DNA of 64,000 nt from Streptomyces armeniacus (lineage in GTDB: Bacteria > Actinomycetota > Actinomycetes > Streptomycetales > Streptomycetaceae): contig NZ_CP031320.1 in the NCBI RefSeq assembly GCF_003355155.1, positions 1,226,369-1,290,368 of the forward strand, read 5' to 3'. Below, in pieces: positions 37,933 to 46,740 of this stretch (position 1 is its first letter; every line of letters begins with the position of its first letter). Position numbers and translations under genes: made by a program. The notes beneath the pieces are model-generated. The model saw only the letters and a program-made list of their open reading frames with translations. It was not told the origin of the DNA and ran no database searches.

Positions 37933-38865
37933 GTGACTTCCACCACCGCACGCAGCCTGATGCTCCTCGACACCGCCTCCCTCTACTTCCGTGCCTATTT
38001 CGGCGTGCCCGACACAGTGCGCGCCCCCGACGGCACGCCGGTGAACGCGGTGCGGGGCCTGCTGGACTTCATCGCCCGGCTGGTCCAGGACCACACCCCG
38101 GACGACCTCGTGGCCTGCATGGACTTCGACTGGCGGCCGCAGTGGCGGGTCGACCTGATCCCGTCGTACAAGGCGCACCGGGTCGCCGAGGAGGCGGAGA
38201 CCGGGCCGGACGCCGAGGTCGTGCCCGACACGCTGTCGCCGCAGGTGCCGGTGATCGACGACGTGCTCGACGCGCTCGGCATCGCCCGGGTCGGCGCGGT
38301 GGGGTACGAGGCGGATGACGTGATCGGCACCCTCGCGGGCCGTGCCACCGGCCCCGTGGACATCGTCACGGGCGACCGCGACCTGTTCCAGCTGATCGAC
38401 GACGACCGCCGGGTGCGGGTGCTGTATCCGCTGAAGGGCGTCGGGTCGCTCGGCGTCTTCGACGGGGCGGCGCTGCACGAGAAGTACGGCGTGGACGGCC
38501 CGGGATACGCGGCGCTCGCGCTCCTCCGCGGCGACCCGAGCGACGGGCTGCCGGGCGTGCCCGGGGTCGGCGAGAAGACCGCGAGCAAGCTCCTCGCCGG
38601 CTACGGCGACCTGGCGGGCATCCTGGCCGCCGTGGACGACCCGCACTCGAAGCTCACCCCGGCGCAGCGCAGACGGCTGGACGAGGCGCGTCCGTATCTC
38701 GCGGTGGCGCCGAAGGTGGTGCGCGTCGCGGACGACGTACCGCTGCCGGACTTCGACGCCGAGCTGCCGGCCGAGCCCCGCGACCCGCGCGCGCTGGAGG
38801 CGCTGGACGCCCGCTGGGGGCTGGGCGGATCGCTCGACAGGGTGCTCAGGGCACTGCAGCGGTAG
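37933..38865 (+). CDS. 5'-3' exonuclease (PolA N-terminal-like)
   Basis: The 310-residue protein is a stand-alone FEN-type nuclease. The N-terminal PIN-like region starts LMLLDTASLYFRAYFG. Metal-binding acidic residues are in CMDFDW, GYEADDVIGTLAG and TGDRDLFQLID, and the helix-hairpin-helix is GVPGVGEKTASKLL. It would trim flaps or RNA primers in replication and repair. The GTG at 37933 is the start that keeps only conserved sequence. It is divergent from the OsmC gene. Confidence 0.9.
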   Translation: MTSTTARSLMLLDTASLYFRAYFGVPDTVRAPDGTPVNAVRGLLDFIARLVQDHTPDDLVACMDFDWRPQWRVDLIPSYKAHRVAEEAETGPDAEVVPDTLSPQVPVIDDVLDALGIARVGAVGYEADDVIGTLAGRATGPVDIVTGDRDLFQLIDDDRRVRVLYPLKGVGSLGVFDGAALHEKYGVDGPGYAALALLRGDPSDGLPGVPGVGEKTASKLLAGYGDLAGILAAVDDPHSKLTPAQRRRLDEARPYLAVAPKVVRVADDVPLPDFDAELPAEPRDPRALEALDARWGLGGSLDRVLRALQR

Positions 38866-38868
38866 CCT

Positions 38869-38894
38869 GATAACTTAGGCATGCCTAAGTTATC
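38869..38894. promoter_or_regulatory. 26-bp perfect palindrome, probable iron box (DmdR/IdeR)
   Basis: The sequence is a perfect 26-base palindrome centred on GGCATGCC, with half sites TAACTTAGGC and GCCTAAGTTA. The TTAGGC/GCCTAA core resembles DtxR-family iron boxes. It lies 31 bases before the siderophore-interacting protein start, overlapping where its promoter must be, so iron repression is expected. Confidence 0.8.
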
Positions 38895-38925
38895 TTGTGT
38901 TGCGCAGTGTTCCTGGGAGGCCACC

Positions 38926-39792
38926 GTGGCAGACCGTACGACCCGCAAGAAGCCGGAACTCCACCGCGGGCGCGTGGTGCGCACAGAGTGGCTCACCCCG
39001 CACATGGTGCGCGTCGTCCTCGGCGGCGAAGGGCTGGCGGCGTTCCCGGAGGGCGAGCAGACCGACCGTTACGTGAAGCTGCTGTTCCCGGTACCGGGCG
39101 TCGCGTATCCGGAGCCGTTCGACATCGCGCAGATCCGCGCCGACTTCCCGCGTACGGAATGGCCGGTGACGCGGACGTACACGGTGCGGAGCTGGGACCC
39201 GAAGCTGCGCGAGCTCACGCTGGACTTCGTGGTGCACGGCGACGAGGGCCTGGCCGGCCCGTGGGCCGCCGCGGCCCGGCCGGGCGACGAGATCCGCTTC
39301 CTCGGCCCCGGCGGGGGTTACGCCCCCAGCCCCGACGCCGGCTGGCACCTGCTCGCGGGCGACGAGAGCGCGCTGCCCGCCATCGCCGCCTCCCTGGAGC
39401 AGATCCCCGGCGGGGCGCCTGTACGCGTCCTGATCGAGGTCACCGGCCCCGGCGAGGAGGTGCCGCTGGGCGCGCCACTGGAAGCCGAGGTCGTCTGGCT
39501 GCACCGCGGCGCCGAACGGCCGGGCACGCTGCTCGTCCCGGCCGTCCGCGCGCTGGAGTTCCCGGCCGGGCCCGTGCACGCGTTCGTGCACGGCGAGGCG
39601 GGCATGGTGAAGGAGCTCCGCCGCCACCTGCGGCTGGACCGCGAGGTGCCGCGCGACCAGCTGTCCATCTCCGGTTACTGGCGGCTGGGCCACGACGAGG
39701 ACGGCTGGCAGTCCTCGAAGAAGGAGTGGAACGCGCAGGTGGAGGCGGAGCAGGAGCGCGCACGGGAAGAGGAGCGTGCCGCCGCGTCCTGA
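38926..39792 (+). CDS. Siderophore-interacting protein, FAD-dependent ferric reductase
   Basis: The 288-residue protein is of the ViuB/SIP family: an FAD-binding barrel with RTYTVRSW (the RxYT motif), then a NAD(P)-binding domain (HLLAGDESALPAIAASLEQ) and the C-terminal SISGYWRLGHDEDGW. It reduces Fe(III) in siderophores to release iron in the cytoplasm. I chose the GTG at 38926 because GGGAGG lies just before it. The ATG at 38881 lies inside the palindromic iron box and is unlikely. Confidence 0.92.
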   Translation: MADRTTRKKPELHRGRVVRTEWLTPHMVRVVLGGEGLAAFPEGEQTDRYVKLLFPVPGVAYPEPFDIAQIRADFPRTEWPVTRTYTVRSWDPKLRELTLDFVVHGDEGLAGPWAAAARPGDEIRFLGPGGGYAPSPDAGWHLLAGDESALPAIAASLEQIPGGAPVRVLIEVTGPGEEVPLGAPLEAEVVWLHRGAERPGTLLVPAVRALEFPAGPVHAFVHGEAGMVKELRRHLRLDREVPRDQLSISGYWRLGHDEDGWQSSKKEWNAQVEAEQERAREEERAAAS

Positions 39793-39813
39793 CCTTCCGT
39801 CAGCGGCCGCGGG

Positions 39814-40992
39814 TCACTGCTCCAGCGGCCGCCAGGGGCACTGCGCCTTCCGTACGGTGACGGGGTTGCAGCGCACCACGTCCTCGCCGCCCGGCAGTTC
39901 GGCCACGTAGTCCGAGCCGTAGCGGGCGGCGAGTCCGGGCACCGGGAAGTCGGTGCTCACCATCTGGGCGCCGGACTCCAGCGCGTCGGTGAGCATCCGC
40001 GTGTCCCCGCTGCTCGCCTGGTCCAGCGGCACGTCGGAGCGGGTGCGCACGTAGTAGCCGCGCTTCACCAGGTCCTGGATGACGGCCTTGTTGGCCCCGG
40101 TCGGGTCGTTGACCTTCGTGAACGCGGCGTCGGGGCGCCCCGGTTCGGAGTCCGTGAACAGAACGCGGCCCTGCAGGCTCTCCCGGCCGCCCGCGCGGTA
40201 CGCGTCCTGCAGCTTCTGGTCGTCGTTGTCCATCAGGAACATGGCCTTGCCGCGGCTCTCGGAGACCTTCGGCCAGCCGTGCTCCAGTACGGACTGCTCC
40301 AGCGTCTGCCCCTCGCGGCGGATGTCGTCGGCGGTGACGGTGTCCTCGTCCGGGAAGACCGTACGGATCTCGGCGTCCAGCGCGTCCAGCATCGCGGTGT
40401 CCCACGGCGGGCTCTTGGCGCCGCCCCGCTCCTCCAACCGCGGGTCGGTCTGCTTGAGTTCGAGCAGGATCGGCACCGTGACGTGCCCCGGCTGCCGATC
40501 GGACCACTCCTTGACCTGAGTGAGGCAGCCCTTGAGGGTGACGCAGCTGGTCTGGTAGTCGAAGTCGGCCCAGTGCAGCACCTTGAAGCCGGGCTTCCGC
40601 CAGTCCGGGTCGGTCAACGGCGGCAGCTGCGCGGACTTGCGGATCAGCGGGTCGGCGTACAGGCCGCCCTGCGGGTCCGGGAACACGTCCAGCTCGATGC
40701 CGCGCACGCGCTGCCGTTCAACCTGCCGGGGCAGCGAGGCGTGGCTGTAGAGGAGGGTGCGGAAGTTCGGGTCGTGCGCCTCCATCAGCTTCTGCTCGGC
40801 GAACGAGACTTCGCGGTGGTAGCTGTTGTGCGTGGCCATCGCCTGGACCTGGTTGAGCCGCAGCCTGCCGGCGGGATCACGGTGCCCCTGCCCCTGTGCC
40901 TGCGCGGCCGGTGAAAGCGCCGCGAGCGCGGCGAGCGCGGTCGCGGCGGCGAGCTGTCTGCGGAGCCGTCCTCTGCTGGTGTGCCTGCGCAC
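39814..40992 (-). CDS. Secreted PI-PLC-like phosphodiesterase (Ca-dependent C1 type)
   Basis: The 392-residue protein has a signal peptide (about residues 1-33, with ALAALSPAAQAQ) and a phosphatidylinositol-specific phospholipase C-like TIM barrel. The first active His is in MATHNSYHREV, and metal-binding acidic residues are in GIELDVFPDP. It probably cleaves a phosphodiester in an extracellular lipid; the specific substrate is unknown. The length fits the actinobacterial family. It lies downstream of helY beyond a large hairpin. Confidence 0.8.
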   Translation of the reverse strand: MRRHTSRGRLRRQLAAATALAALAALSPAAQAQGQGHRDPAGRLRLNQVQAMATHNSYHREVSFAEQKLMEAHDPNFRTLLYSHASLPRQVERQRVRGIELDVFPDPQGGLYADPLIRKSAQLPPLTDPDWRKPGFKVLHWADFDYQTSCVTLKGCLTQVKEWSDRQPGHVTVPILLELKQTDPRLEERGGAKSPPWDTAMLDALDAEIRTVFPDEDTVTADDIRREGQTLEQSVLEHGWPKVSESRGKAMFLMDNDDQKLQDAYRAGGRESLQGRVLFTDSEPGRPDAAFTKVNDPTGANKAVIQDLVKRGYYVRTRSDVPLDQASSGDTRMLTDALESGAQMVSTDFPVPGLAARYGSDYVAELPGGEDVVRCNPVTVRKAQCPWRPLEQ

Positions 40993-41033
40993 ATCGACCT
41001 CCCGTTGGGGCGCTGACGTCGCGCCTCAACATG

Positions 41034-41077
41034 CCGGTGGCCCGTTGCATGGTCAACACCGTGCAACGGACCACCGG
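41034..41077. repeat. Long imperfect inverted repeat between helY and the PLC gene
   Basis: CCGGTGGCCCGTTGCA (41034-41049) pairs with TGCAACGGACCACCGG (41062-41077) at 15 of 16 positions around a 12-base loop. It could be a terminator for helY or an operator just upstream of the PLC gene. There is no U-tract. Confidence 0.75.
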
Positions 41078-41124
41078 TTGAACTCTGGGAGATCGACCGC
41101 CGAAGCGGCCTGCGACTACGACCG

Positions 41125-41148
41125 CGGCTGCGGCTGCGGCTGCGGCTG
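41125..41148. repeat. Four tandem copies of CGGCTG
   Basis: The hexamer runs without interruption just beyond the helY stop codon in non-coding sequence. Confidence 0.9.
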
Positions 41149-41168
41149 CGAAAGGACCGGGCCGGGCG

Positions 41169-43976
41169 TCAGCCCACCGAGGTGTACGCCACCACGCCCC
41201 GCCGCATCCCGTCGATCGCCTTGCGGGCGTTCGCCGCGACCGTCCCGCTCTCCGGGGCCGCCGCCGCCAACTGCCCCAGCACGTCGATGACCTGCTTGCA
41301 CCACCGGACGAAGTCGCCCGCGGTCATGTCCGTGTCGCGCAGCACGTCGTCCAGCCCGTGCCCCTCCGCCCAGCGGTACGCCGCCCAGGCGAAGCCGAGG
41401 TCCGGCTCGCGCTGGCCGACGCCTTCGGCGGCCGTAATGCGGTGCTGCTCCTCCAGCGCGTCCAGCCGGCCCCAGATCCGCACCATCTCGCCCAGCGCGT
41501 GCTTGGCACGCCCGCCGGGCAGCCGGGGCGGCAGGGCGTCGTCGGCCGCGCGCGCCTCGTAGACGAGCGCGGACACGCAGCCCGCCAGCTCGGCGGGCGG
41601 CAGGCCCTCCCAGACGCCGTCCCGCAGGCACTCGGAGGCGAGCAGGTCCAGCTCGCCGTAGAGCCGGGCCAGCCGCCGCCCGTCGTCGGTGACGGTGTCG
41701 CCGTGGAGGTAGTCCAGCTCGGACAGCAGCGCGTAGACCCGGTCGAAGGTACGGGCGATGGTGTTCGTACGGCCCTCGATACGGCGCTCCAACTGCCGCG
41801 TGTCCCGCGTCAGCCGGAGATAGCGCTCGGCCCAGCGCGCGTGGTCCTCGCGGTCCGCGCAGCCGTGGCACGGGTGCTGCCGGATCGCCGCGCGCAGCCG
41901 CGCGATCTCCGCGTCGTCCGCCGCCTCCGAACGCTGCTTGCGGTGCCGCTGCGGGTCGTAGTGCCCCGCCTTGGTGCGCAGCGTGGACGCCAGGTCGCGG
42001 CGCGACTGGGGACTGCGCGGGTTGAACGACTTGGGGATCCGCATCCGTTCCAGCGGCTCGACCGGCACCGGGAAGTCGATCGACGCGAGCCGCTTGACCT
42101 GCCGCTGCGCCGTCAGTACCAGCGGGCGCGGCCCGTCGTGGTGCTCGAAGCCGCGCCGTCCGGGGCTGCGGCCCGCCGCCGTGCCCGGGTCCAGCACCAG
42201 GGCCAGACCGGCGAACTTGCCGGTGGGCACGTGGATGATGTCGCCGGACTTCAGCTTCTCCAGCGCCACCGAGGCCGCGGCACGGCGCTGCGCCGCGCCC
42301 TGCTTGGCCAGCTCGGTCTCGCGGTCCTTGAGGTCGCGCCGCAGCTGCGCGTACTCCTCGAAGTCGCCCAGGTGGCAGGTCATCGAGGCGCGGTAACCCC
42401 GCAGCCCCTCCTCGTTCTTCTGCACCTGCCGCGAGATCCCGACGACCGCGCGGTCCGCCTGGAACTGCGCGAACGACGTCTCCAGCAGCTCGCGCGAGCG
42501 GTGCCGCCCGAACTGCGACACGAGATTGACCGCCATGTTGTACGACGGCTTGAACGACGACCGCAGCGGATACGTACGCGCGCCCGCCAGCCCCGCCACC
42601 GCGCCCGGGTCCATGCCGCGCTGCCACAGCACCACCGCGTGGCCCTCGATGTCGATGCCGCGCCGCCCGGCCCGGCCGGTCAGCTGCGTGAACTCGCCGG
42701 GCGTTATGTCGGCGTGCTGCTCGCCGTTCCACTTGACCAGCTTCTCCAGCACCACGGAACGCGCGGGCATGTTGATGCCCAGCGCCAGCGTCTCGGTGGC
42801 GAACACGGCCTTCACCAGGCCGCGTACGAACAGCTCCTCGACGACCTCCTTGAACGTCGGCAGCATCCCCGCGTGGTGCGCGGCGACGCCCCGTTCGAGG
42901 GCCTCCAGCCACTCGAAGTACCCCAGCACGTGCAGGTCTTCGTTCGGGATGTCGGCCGTGCGCTCCTCGACGATCTCCCGTACGCGGGCCCGGTCGGCGG
43001 TGGTGTTCAGCCGCAGCCCGGCGTGCAGGCACTGCTGTACGGCCGTCTCGCAGCCCGCGCGGCTGAAGATGAACGTGATGGCGGGCAGCAGCCCTTCGGA
43101 GTCCAGCCGGTCGATCACCTCGGCCCGGCTCGGCGTCCAGATCCGGCTGCGCTGCCGCCGCTCGCGCTCCCGGTCGGCCTCCCGCTTGGGGCGGCCGGCG
43201 CGGCGCCGGTCGCCGAAAGAGTTGGGGCGGCTGTTCTCCGTACGGAGCATGCGGACGAGGTCGGGGTTGACCTCCTTCTTGTCGCCCTTCTCCTCGAAGA
43301 GGTCGTACATCCGCCGCCCCACCAGCACGTGCTGCCACAGCGGCACGGGGCGGTGCTCGGAGACGATCACCTCGGTGTCGCCGCGCACGGTGTCCAGCCA
43401 GTCACCGAACTCCTCGGCGTTCGACACCGTCGCCGAGAGTGACACCAGGGTCACCGACTCGGGCAGGTGGATGATCACCTCTTCCCATACGGCGCCGCGG
43501 AAGCGGTCGGAGAGGTAGTGCACCTCGTCCATCACCACGTAACCCAGTCCGAGAAGGGCGCGCGAGCCCGCGTACAGCATGTTGCGCAGGACCTCGGTGG
43601 TCATCACGATCACCGGTGCGCCCGCGTTCACGCTGTTGTCACCGGTCAGCAGGCCGACCTTGGCGGCGCCGTAGCGGGCGACCAGATCGTTGTACTTCTG
43701 GTTCGACAGCGCCTTGATGGGCGTGGTGTAGAAGCACTTGCGGCCCTGCGTGAGGGCGAGATGGACGGCGAACTCGCCGACGATCGTCTTGCCGGAGCCG
43801 GTCGGCGCGGCGACCAGCACTCCCTTTCCGGCTTCGAGGGCTTCGCACGCCTCGATCTGGAAGCCGTCCAGCTCGAAGTCGTACAGGTCACGGAAGGGGG
43901 CGAGAGCGGTGGCCTCGGCAGCGGCGCGTTTCCGAGCCGCGGCATACCGCTCTGCGGGGGACAGGTCCTCGGTCAT
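41169..43976 (-). CDS. helY: Superfamily II RNA/DNA helicase HelY
   Basis: The 935-residue protein has all DExH motifs: APTGSGKT (57-64), YTTPIKALSNQ, MDEVHYLSD, the SAT motif, HHAGMLPTFK and QLTGRAGRRG. A C-terminal DSHCT domain like that of Mtr4/Ski2 follows. The M. tuberculosis orthologue HelY is also encoded beside tatA/tatC. It probably unwinds structured RNA. The ATG start fits the family. It is the last gene of the tatA-tatC-kinase-helY run. Confidence 0.93.
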   Translation of the reverse strand: MTEDLSPAERYAAARKRAAAEATALAPFRDLYDFELDGFQIEACEALEAGKGVLVAAPTGSGKTIVGEFAVHLALTQGRKCFYTTPIKALSNQKYNDLVARYGAAKVGLLTGDNSVNAGAPVIVMTTEVLRNMLYAGSRALLGLGYVVMDEVHYLSDRFRGAVWEEVIIHLPESVTLVSLSATVSNAEEFGDWLDTVRGDTEVIVSEHRPVPLWQHVLVGRRMYDLFEEKGDKKEVNPDLVRMLRTENSRPNSFGDRRRAGRPKREADRERERRQRSRIWTPSRAEVIDRLDSEGLLPAITFIFSRAGCETAVQQCLHAGLRLNTTADRARVREIVEERTADIPNEDLHVLGYFEWLEALERGVAAHHAGMLPTFKEVVEELFVRGLVKAVFATETLALGINMPARSVVLEKLVKWNGEQHADITPGEFTQLTGRAGRRGIDIEGHAVVLWQRGMDPGAVAGLAGARTYPLRSSFKPSYNMAVNLVSQFGRHRSRELLETSFAQFQADRAVVGISRQVQKNEEGLRGYRASMTCHLGDFEEYAQLRRDLKDRETELAKQGAAQRRAAASVALEKLKSGDIIHVPTGKFAGLALVLDPGTAAGRSPGRRGFEHHDGPRPLVLTAQRQVKRLASIDFPVPVEPLERMRIPKSFNPRSPQSRRDLASTLRTKAGHYDPQRHRKQRSEAADDAEIARLRAAIRQHPCHGCADREDHARWAERYLRLTRDTRQLERRIEGRTNTIARTFDRVYALLSELDYLHGDTVTDDGRRLARLYGELDLLASECLRDGVWEGLPPAELAGCVSALVYEARAADDALPPRLPGGRAKHALGEMVRIWGRLDALEEQHRITAAEGVGQREPDLGFAWAAYRWAEGHGLDDVLRDTDMTAGDFVRWCKQVIDVLGQLAAAAPESGTVAANARKAIDGMRRGVVAYTSVG

Positions 43977-44019
43977 CGTGTCTACGAGCGTACCGGCCGG
44001 ATACGACAGTGCCCGATCT

Positions 44020-44961
44020 TTATCGCGGACCCGGGGTGAGCACGCGCGCCACCCCGGGCACGCTCTCGGCCGTCAGCGGCAGCGGGCCGACCGGTTCGCC
44101 GTCCGCGTAGCCCGTGAGTCCGTCGGCCTCCAGCGTCACCTTGCGGGCCCGGTGCACGGTGACCGCGGGGTGGCTGAGGTGGGTGCCCTTGTAGACGCGC
44201 GGGAAGACGCGCAGCAGCGTCGTACGGCTGCACTCCCCCACCACCGTGATGTCGAACAGCCCGTCGTCCATCCTGGCGTCCGTGCAGATCCGCATGCCGC
44301 CGCCGTACGAGGGGCCGTTGCCGACGGCGACGAGCGTCGCCTCGATCTCTTGCGGCTCGCCGTCGTCCAGGGTGATGCGGTACGGGATGGGGCGGAGCGC
44401 CGCCAGCTCGACGAGGATCGCCAGGTCGTAACGGAACCTGCCGGTAGGCCACTTCAGCCGGTTGCCGCGGTCGTTGACGCGGGAGTCGAAGCCGGAGGCG
44501 AGGACGGAGCCGAACCACCGGCCGTCTCCCCCGGAACCCCCGGAGTCCTCCGATCCCCCGGCAGGGCCGACCCGGCCCAGGTCGACGGAGGTGCCGTGGC
44601 CGGCCTTGAGCGCCTCGGCGATCACGCGGCCCGCCTCGGCCGGGTCCCGTACGGGCAGCCCAGTGGCGCGCGCGAAGTCGTTCCCGGTGCCGACGGCGAC
44701 GACGCCGAGCGGCACGTCCGTACCGGCGACCGCCTGCAGCGCCAGGGAGGCCATGCCGTCGCCGCCGACGGCGATCAGCGCCCCGGTGCCGCCCTCGACG
44801 GCCGTACGGGCGCGTACGAGCGCGTCATCGGCGTCGTTGCCCACGACGGTGCGTACGGCGTAGCCCGCGTCCCGCAGGGCGGCCGCGGCGGGCTGGGCGG
44901 CGCGGGCGCCCCGGCCCCGGCCGGCGGCCGGATTGACAAACAGGGTGATCTCGCTGGTCAC
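44020..44961 (-). CDS. Diacylglycerol/lipid kinase family protein
   Basis: The 313-residue protein has the DAGK catalytic motifs FVNPAAGRGRG, AVGGDGM and GTGNDFARATG and the C-terminal YegS-like part ending near ADGLTGYADGEPVG. It phosphorylates a lipid such as diacylglycerol; the substrate is not proven. The GTG at 44961 is 6 bases after TAAGGT, so the message is likely leaderless even though tatC ends only about 17 bases upstream. Confidence 0.9.
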   Translation of the reverse strand: MTSEITLFVNPAAGRGRGARAAQPAAAALRDAGYAVRTVVGNDADDALVRARTAVEGGTGALIAVGGDGMASLALQAVAGTDVPLGVVAVGTGNDFARATGLPVRDPAEAGRVIAEALKAGHGTSVDLGRVGPAGGSEDSGGSGGDGRWFGSVLASGFDSRVNDRGNRLKWPTGRFRYDLAILVELAALRPIPYRITLDDGEPQEIEATLVAVGNGPSYGGGMRICTDARMDDGLFDITVVGECSRTTLLRVFPRVYKGTHLSHPAVTVHRARKVTLEADGLTGYADGEPVGPLPLTAESVPGVARVLTPGPR

Positions 44962-44967
44962 GCGCGG

Positions 44968-44973
44968 ACCTTA
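44968..44973 (-). promoter_or_regulatory. -10 element for leaderless lipid kinase gene
   Basis: TAAGGT on the minus strand ends 6 bases before the GTG start at 44961, just short of the tatC stop. Confidence 0.45.
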
Positions 44974-44978
44974 CCCGG

Positions 44979-45926
44979 TCAGGTCGCGTCGTCGTAACCT
45001 CCGCGCGGCCCGCCGTCCTCGTCGGACACCGCGCTGGGCTCGGGAGCGCTGGTGGGCGGACCGACCGGCTCCGGAGCGTGGTCGAGATCGGACGCTTCGT
45101 CGTCGTCCAGGTCCTTGTACGGGTTGGCGCGGGCGCGGCGGCGGTCGTTGAAGAAGCACACGCCGACGGCCGCGAAGTACAGCATCACGATCGGCACGGC
45201 CAGCGCGCCCATGGTGAGCGGGTCGCCGGTCGGGGTGGCGATCGCGGAGAACAGCGCGATGGCCACGACCATCACGCGCCACCAGCCGAGGAGTTGCCTG
45301 CCCTTGACGATGCCGCCGAAGTTCAGCATGACGAGCAGCAGCGGCAGTTCGAAGGCGAGACCGAAGACGATGACCAGCCGCGTGACGATGTCGAGGAAGT
45401 CGTCCAGCGGGATGAGGTTGCCGGTGCCGTCCGGGCTGAAGTCGAGCAGGGCCTTCGCGGCGGTCGGCAGGATGATGTACGCGAGGTAGGCGCCGCCGAT
45501 GAACAGCGGGGCCCCGGCGGCGACGAACCCGCGGGCGTACTTCTTCTCGTGCCGGTGCAGACCGGGCGCCAGGAAGGCCCAGAGCTGGTACAGCCACACC
45601 GGCGAGGCGAGCACCACACCGACGGTGAGCGCCACCTTGAGCATGATCGTGAAGGGGGCCACCAGGCCGGAGATGGTGATCTCGGCGCAGGTCTCGCCGT
45701 CCTCGGCCTCGCCGAAGCCCTTGGTGCAGCCGACGGCGTCGCGCACGGGCTCGGTGAGGAAGTCGGCGATCTGCTTGTAGTAGAACATCGCGACGATGGT
45801 GACGGCGAGAATCGCCAGCACCGCCTTCATCAAGCGGTTGCGCAGCTCCCGCAGATGCTCCGCGAGCGGCATCCTGCCCTCGGGATCCCTCTGCTGTTTA
45901 CCCTCTTTGCGGGCGGACTTGAGCAA
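44979..45926 (-). CDS. tatC: Sec-independent protein translocase TatC
   Basis: The 315-residue protein has six membrane helices and the conserved N-terminal MPLAEHLRELRNRL. TatC is the receptor for twin-arginine signal peptides and forms the translocon with TatA. It has an acidic C-terminal tail of about 60 residues that is not part of the core. The start appears to be TTG at 45926, with GAGGACC in front. It follows tatA by 44 bases in an operon. Confidence 0.95.
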   Translation of the reverse strand: MLKSARKEGKQQRDPEGRMPLAEHLRELRNRLMKAVLAILAVTIVAMFYYKQIADFLTEPVRDAVGCTKGFGEAEDGETCAEITISGLVAPFTIMLKVALTVGVVLASPVWLYQLWAFLAPGLHRHEKKYARGFVAAGAPLFIGGAYLAYIILPTAAKALLDFSPDGTGNLIPLDDFLDIVTRLVIVFGLAFELPLLLVMLNFGGIVKGRQLLGWWRVMVVAIALFSAIATPTGDPLTMGALAVPIVMLYFAAVGVCFFNDRRRARANPYKDLDDDEASDLDHAPEPVGPPTSAPEPSAVSDEDGGPRGGYDDAT

Positions 45927-45970
45927 CCCAGGTCCTCGTTGTCAGTGAGTGGTGCCGGACGGATACGGAG

Positions 45971-46264
45971 TCAGTTCTGGTTCGGCTGCTTGCTCGGCTC
46001 ACTGGCCGGGCGCGCGCTGCTCACATCGCCGGGGGCTGCCTGAATGGTCCGCGGGGCGGCCTGCTGGGCGTCCGTGGAGCCGGTCGTGTCCTTGTCGGCC
46101 TCGCCCTCGGCGCCGTCCTTCTTCATCTGCTTGGCCTCGCTCTTGAGGATGCGGGCCGACTTGCCGAGCGAACGGGCCATGTCCGGGAGCTTCTTGGCGC
46201 CGAACAGCAGCAGGATGACAAGGAGGATCAGAACGATCTCCATGGGCCTCAGGTTGCCGATCAT
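45971..46264 (-). CDS. tatA: Sec-independent protein translocase TatA
   Basis: The 97-residue protein has one membrane helix ([14 protein letters not shown]), then the [16 protein letters not shown] hinge and amphipathic helix, then a charged tail. TatA oligomers form the pathway for folded proteins. The ATG follows GAAGGTAG. It is the first gene of tatA-tatC. Confidence 0.95.
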   Translation of the reverse strand: MIGNLRPMEIVLILLVILLLFGAKKLPDMARSLGKSARILKSEAKQMKKDGAEGEADKDTTGSTDAQQAAPRTIQAAPGDVSSARPASEPSKQPNQN

Positions 46265-46431
46265 GTGCCACTACCTTCTCGCCGGGGCGGCGTGTGTACG
46301 TGCCTGCCGTATGAATCGGTCGGGCTTCGTCATGCTGCCAGCGATCGTAACCCTGTGGAGTGAACGTGTGGCAATCCCCGTGCGTACTCCAGGTTCACGG
46401 CCGCCGCCCGCAACGACGCAGCCCACTCAGC

Positions 46432-46623
46432 CTACCGCTCGAACCCGTGTGCGCAGGAGGCCGTCGCCCGCTCGAGATCTTCGGCGGCTCTGGCGATCCG
46501 CTCCGAGCCGTCGCCGACCGCGTGCGTGAACCGCTGCACCTCCAGCCCGACCCGTACGGCGAGCACCCCGAGGACGGCGATTCCGGCGAAGGCAAGAACG
46601 AGAAAGAACATGGGCCAGACCAT
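46432..46623 (-). CDS. Small single-pass membrane protein
   Basis: The 63-residue protein has one hydrophobic segment at the start (MFFLVLAFAGIAVLGVLAVRVG) followed by a polar helix. Its function is unknown, but the position between pafC and tatA appears to be kept in Streptomyces. The ATG is 6 bases after TAGGCT, which suggests a leaderless message and a real gene. Confidence 0.7.
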   Translation of the reverse strand: MVWPMFFLVLAFAGIAVLGVLAVRVGLEVQRFTHAVGDGSERIARAAEDLERATASCAHGFER

Positions 46624-46629
46624 GCGGCG

Positions 46630-46635
46630 AGCCTA
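46630..46635 (-). promoter_or_regulatory. -10 element for leaderless small membrane protein gene
   Basis: TAGGCT on the minus strand ends 6 bases before the ATG at 46623. Confidence 0.5.
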
Positions 46636-46642
46636 CGCGCCG

Positions 46643-46667
46643 TCCAGCCCGTCCGGCGATTGAGGAC
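46643..46667. repeat. Third copy of the dispersed GTCCGGCG repeat
   Basis: The stretch TCCAGCCCGTCCGGCG, followed by ATTGAGGAC, matches the arms at 34051 and 34171 at 22 or more of 25 positions. This copy is a single arm. Confidence 0.75.
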
Positions 46668-46728
46668 CCGCCACCGCGGCGATCAGCCACCGCGGCGCGG
46701 GCCCGGCGGAATCCGTGACGGCCCAAAC

Positions 46729-46740
46729 CCCCACGTGGGG
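46729..46740 (-). terminator. Short palindrome terminator after pafC
   Basis: CCCCACGTGGGG is a perfect 12-base palindrome directly next to the pafC stop codon. The minus-strand continuation is GTTTGGG. Confidence 0.45.

Noticed and set aside
38881..38925. ATG at 38881 as start of the siderophore-interacting protein
   Set aside because: It lies inside the iron-box palindrome and has no ribosome-binding site; GTG at 38926 has GGGAGG.
41116..43338. Long alternative open frame overlapping helY
   Set aside because: It is a shadow frame with no family similarity; helY has all helicase motifs in its own frame.
45939..45961. TTGTCAGTG between tatA and tatC, resembling the damage-promoter motif
   Set aside because: It is on the plus strand while the tat genes are on the minus strand, and 8 bases later the sequence is CGGACG, not TANNNT.
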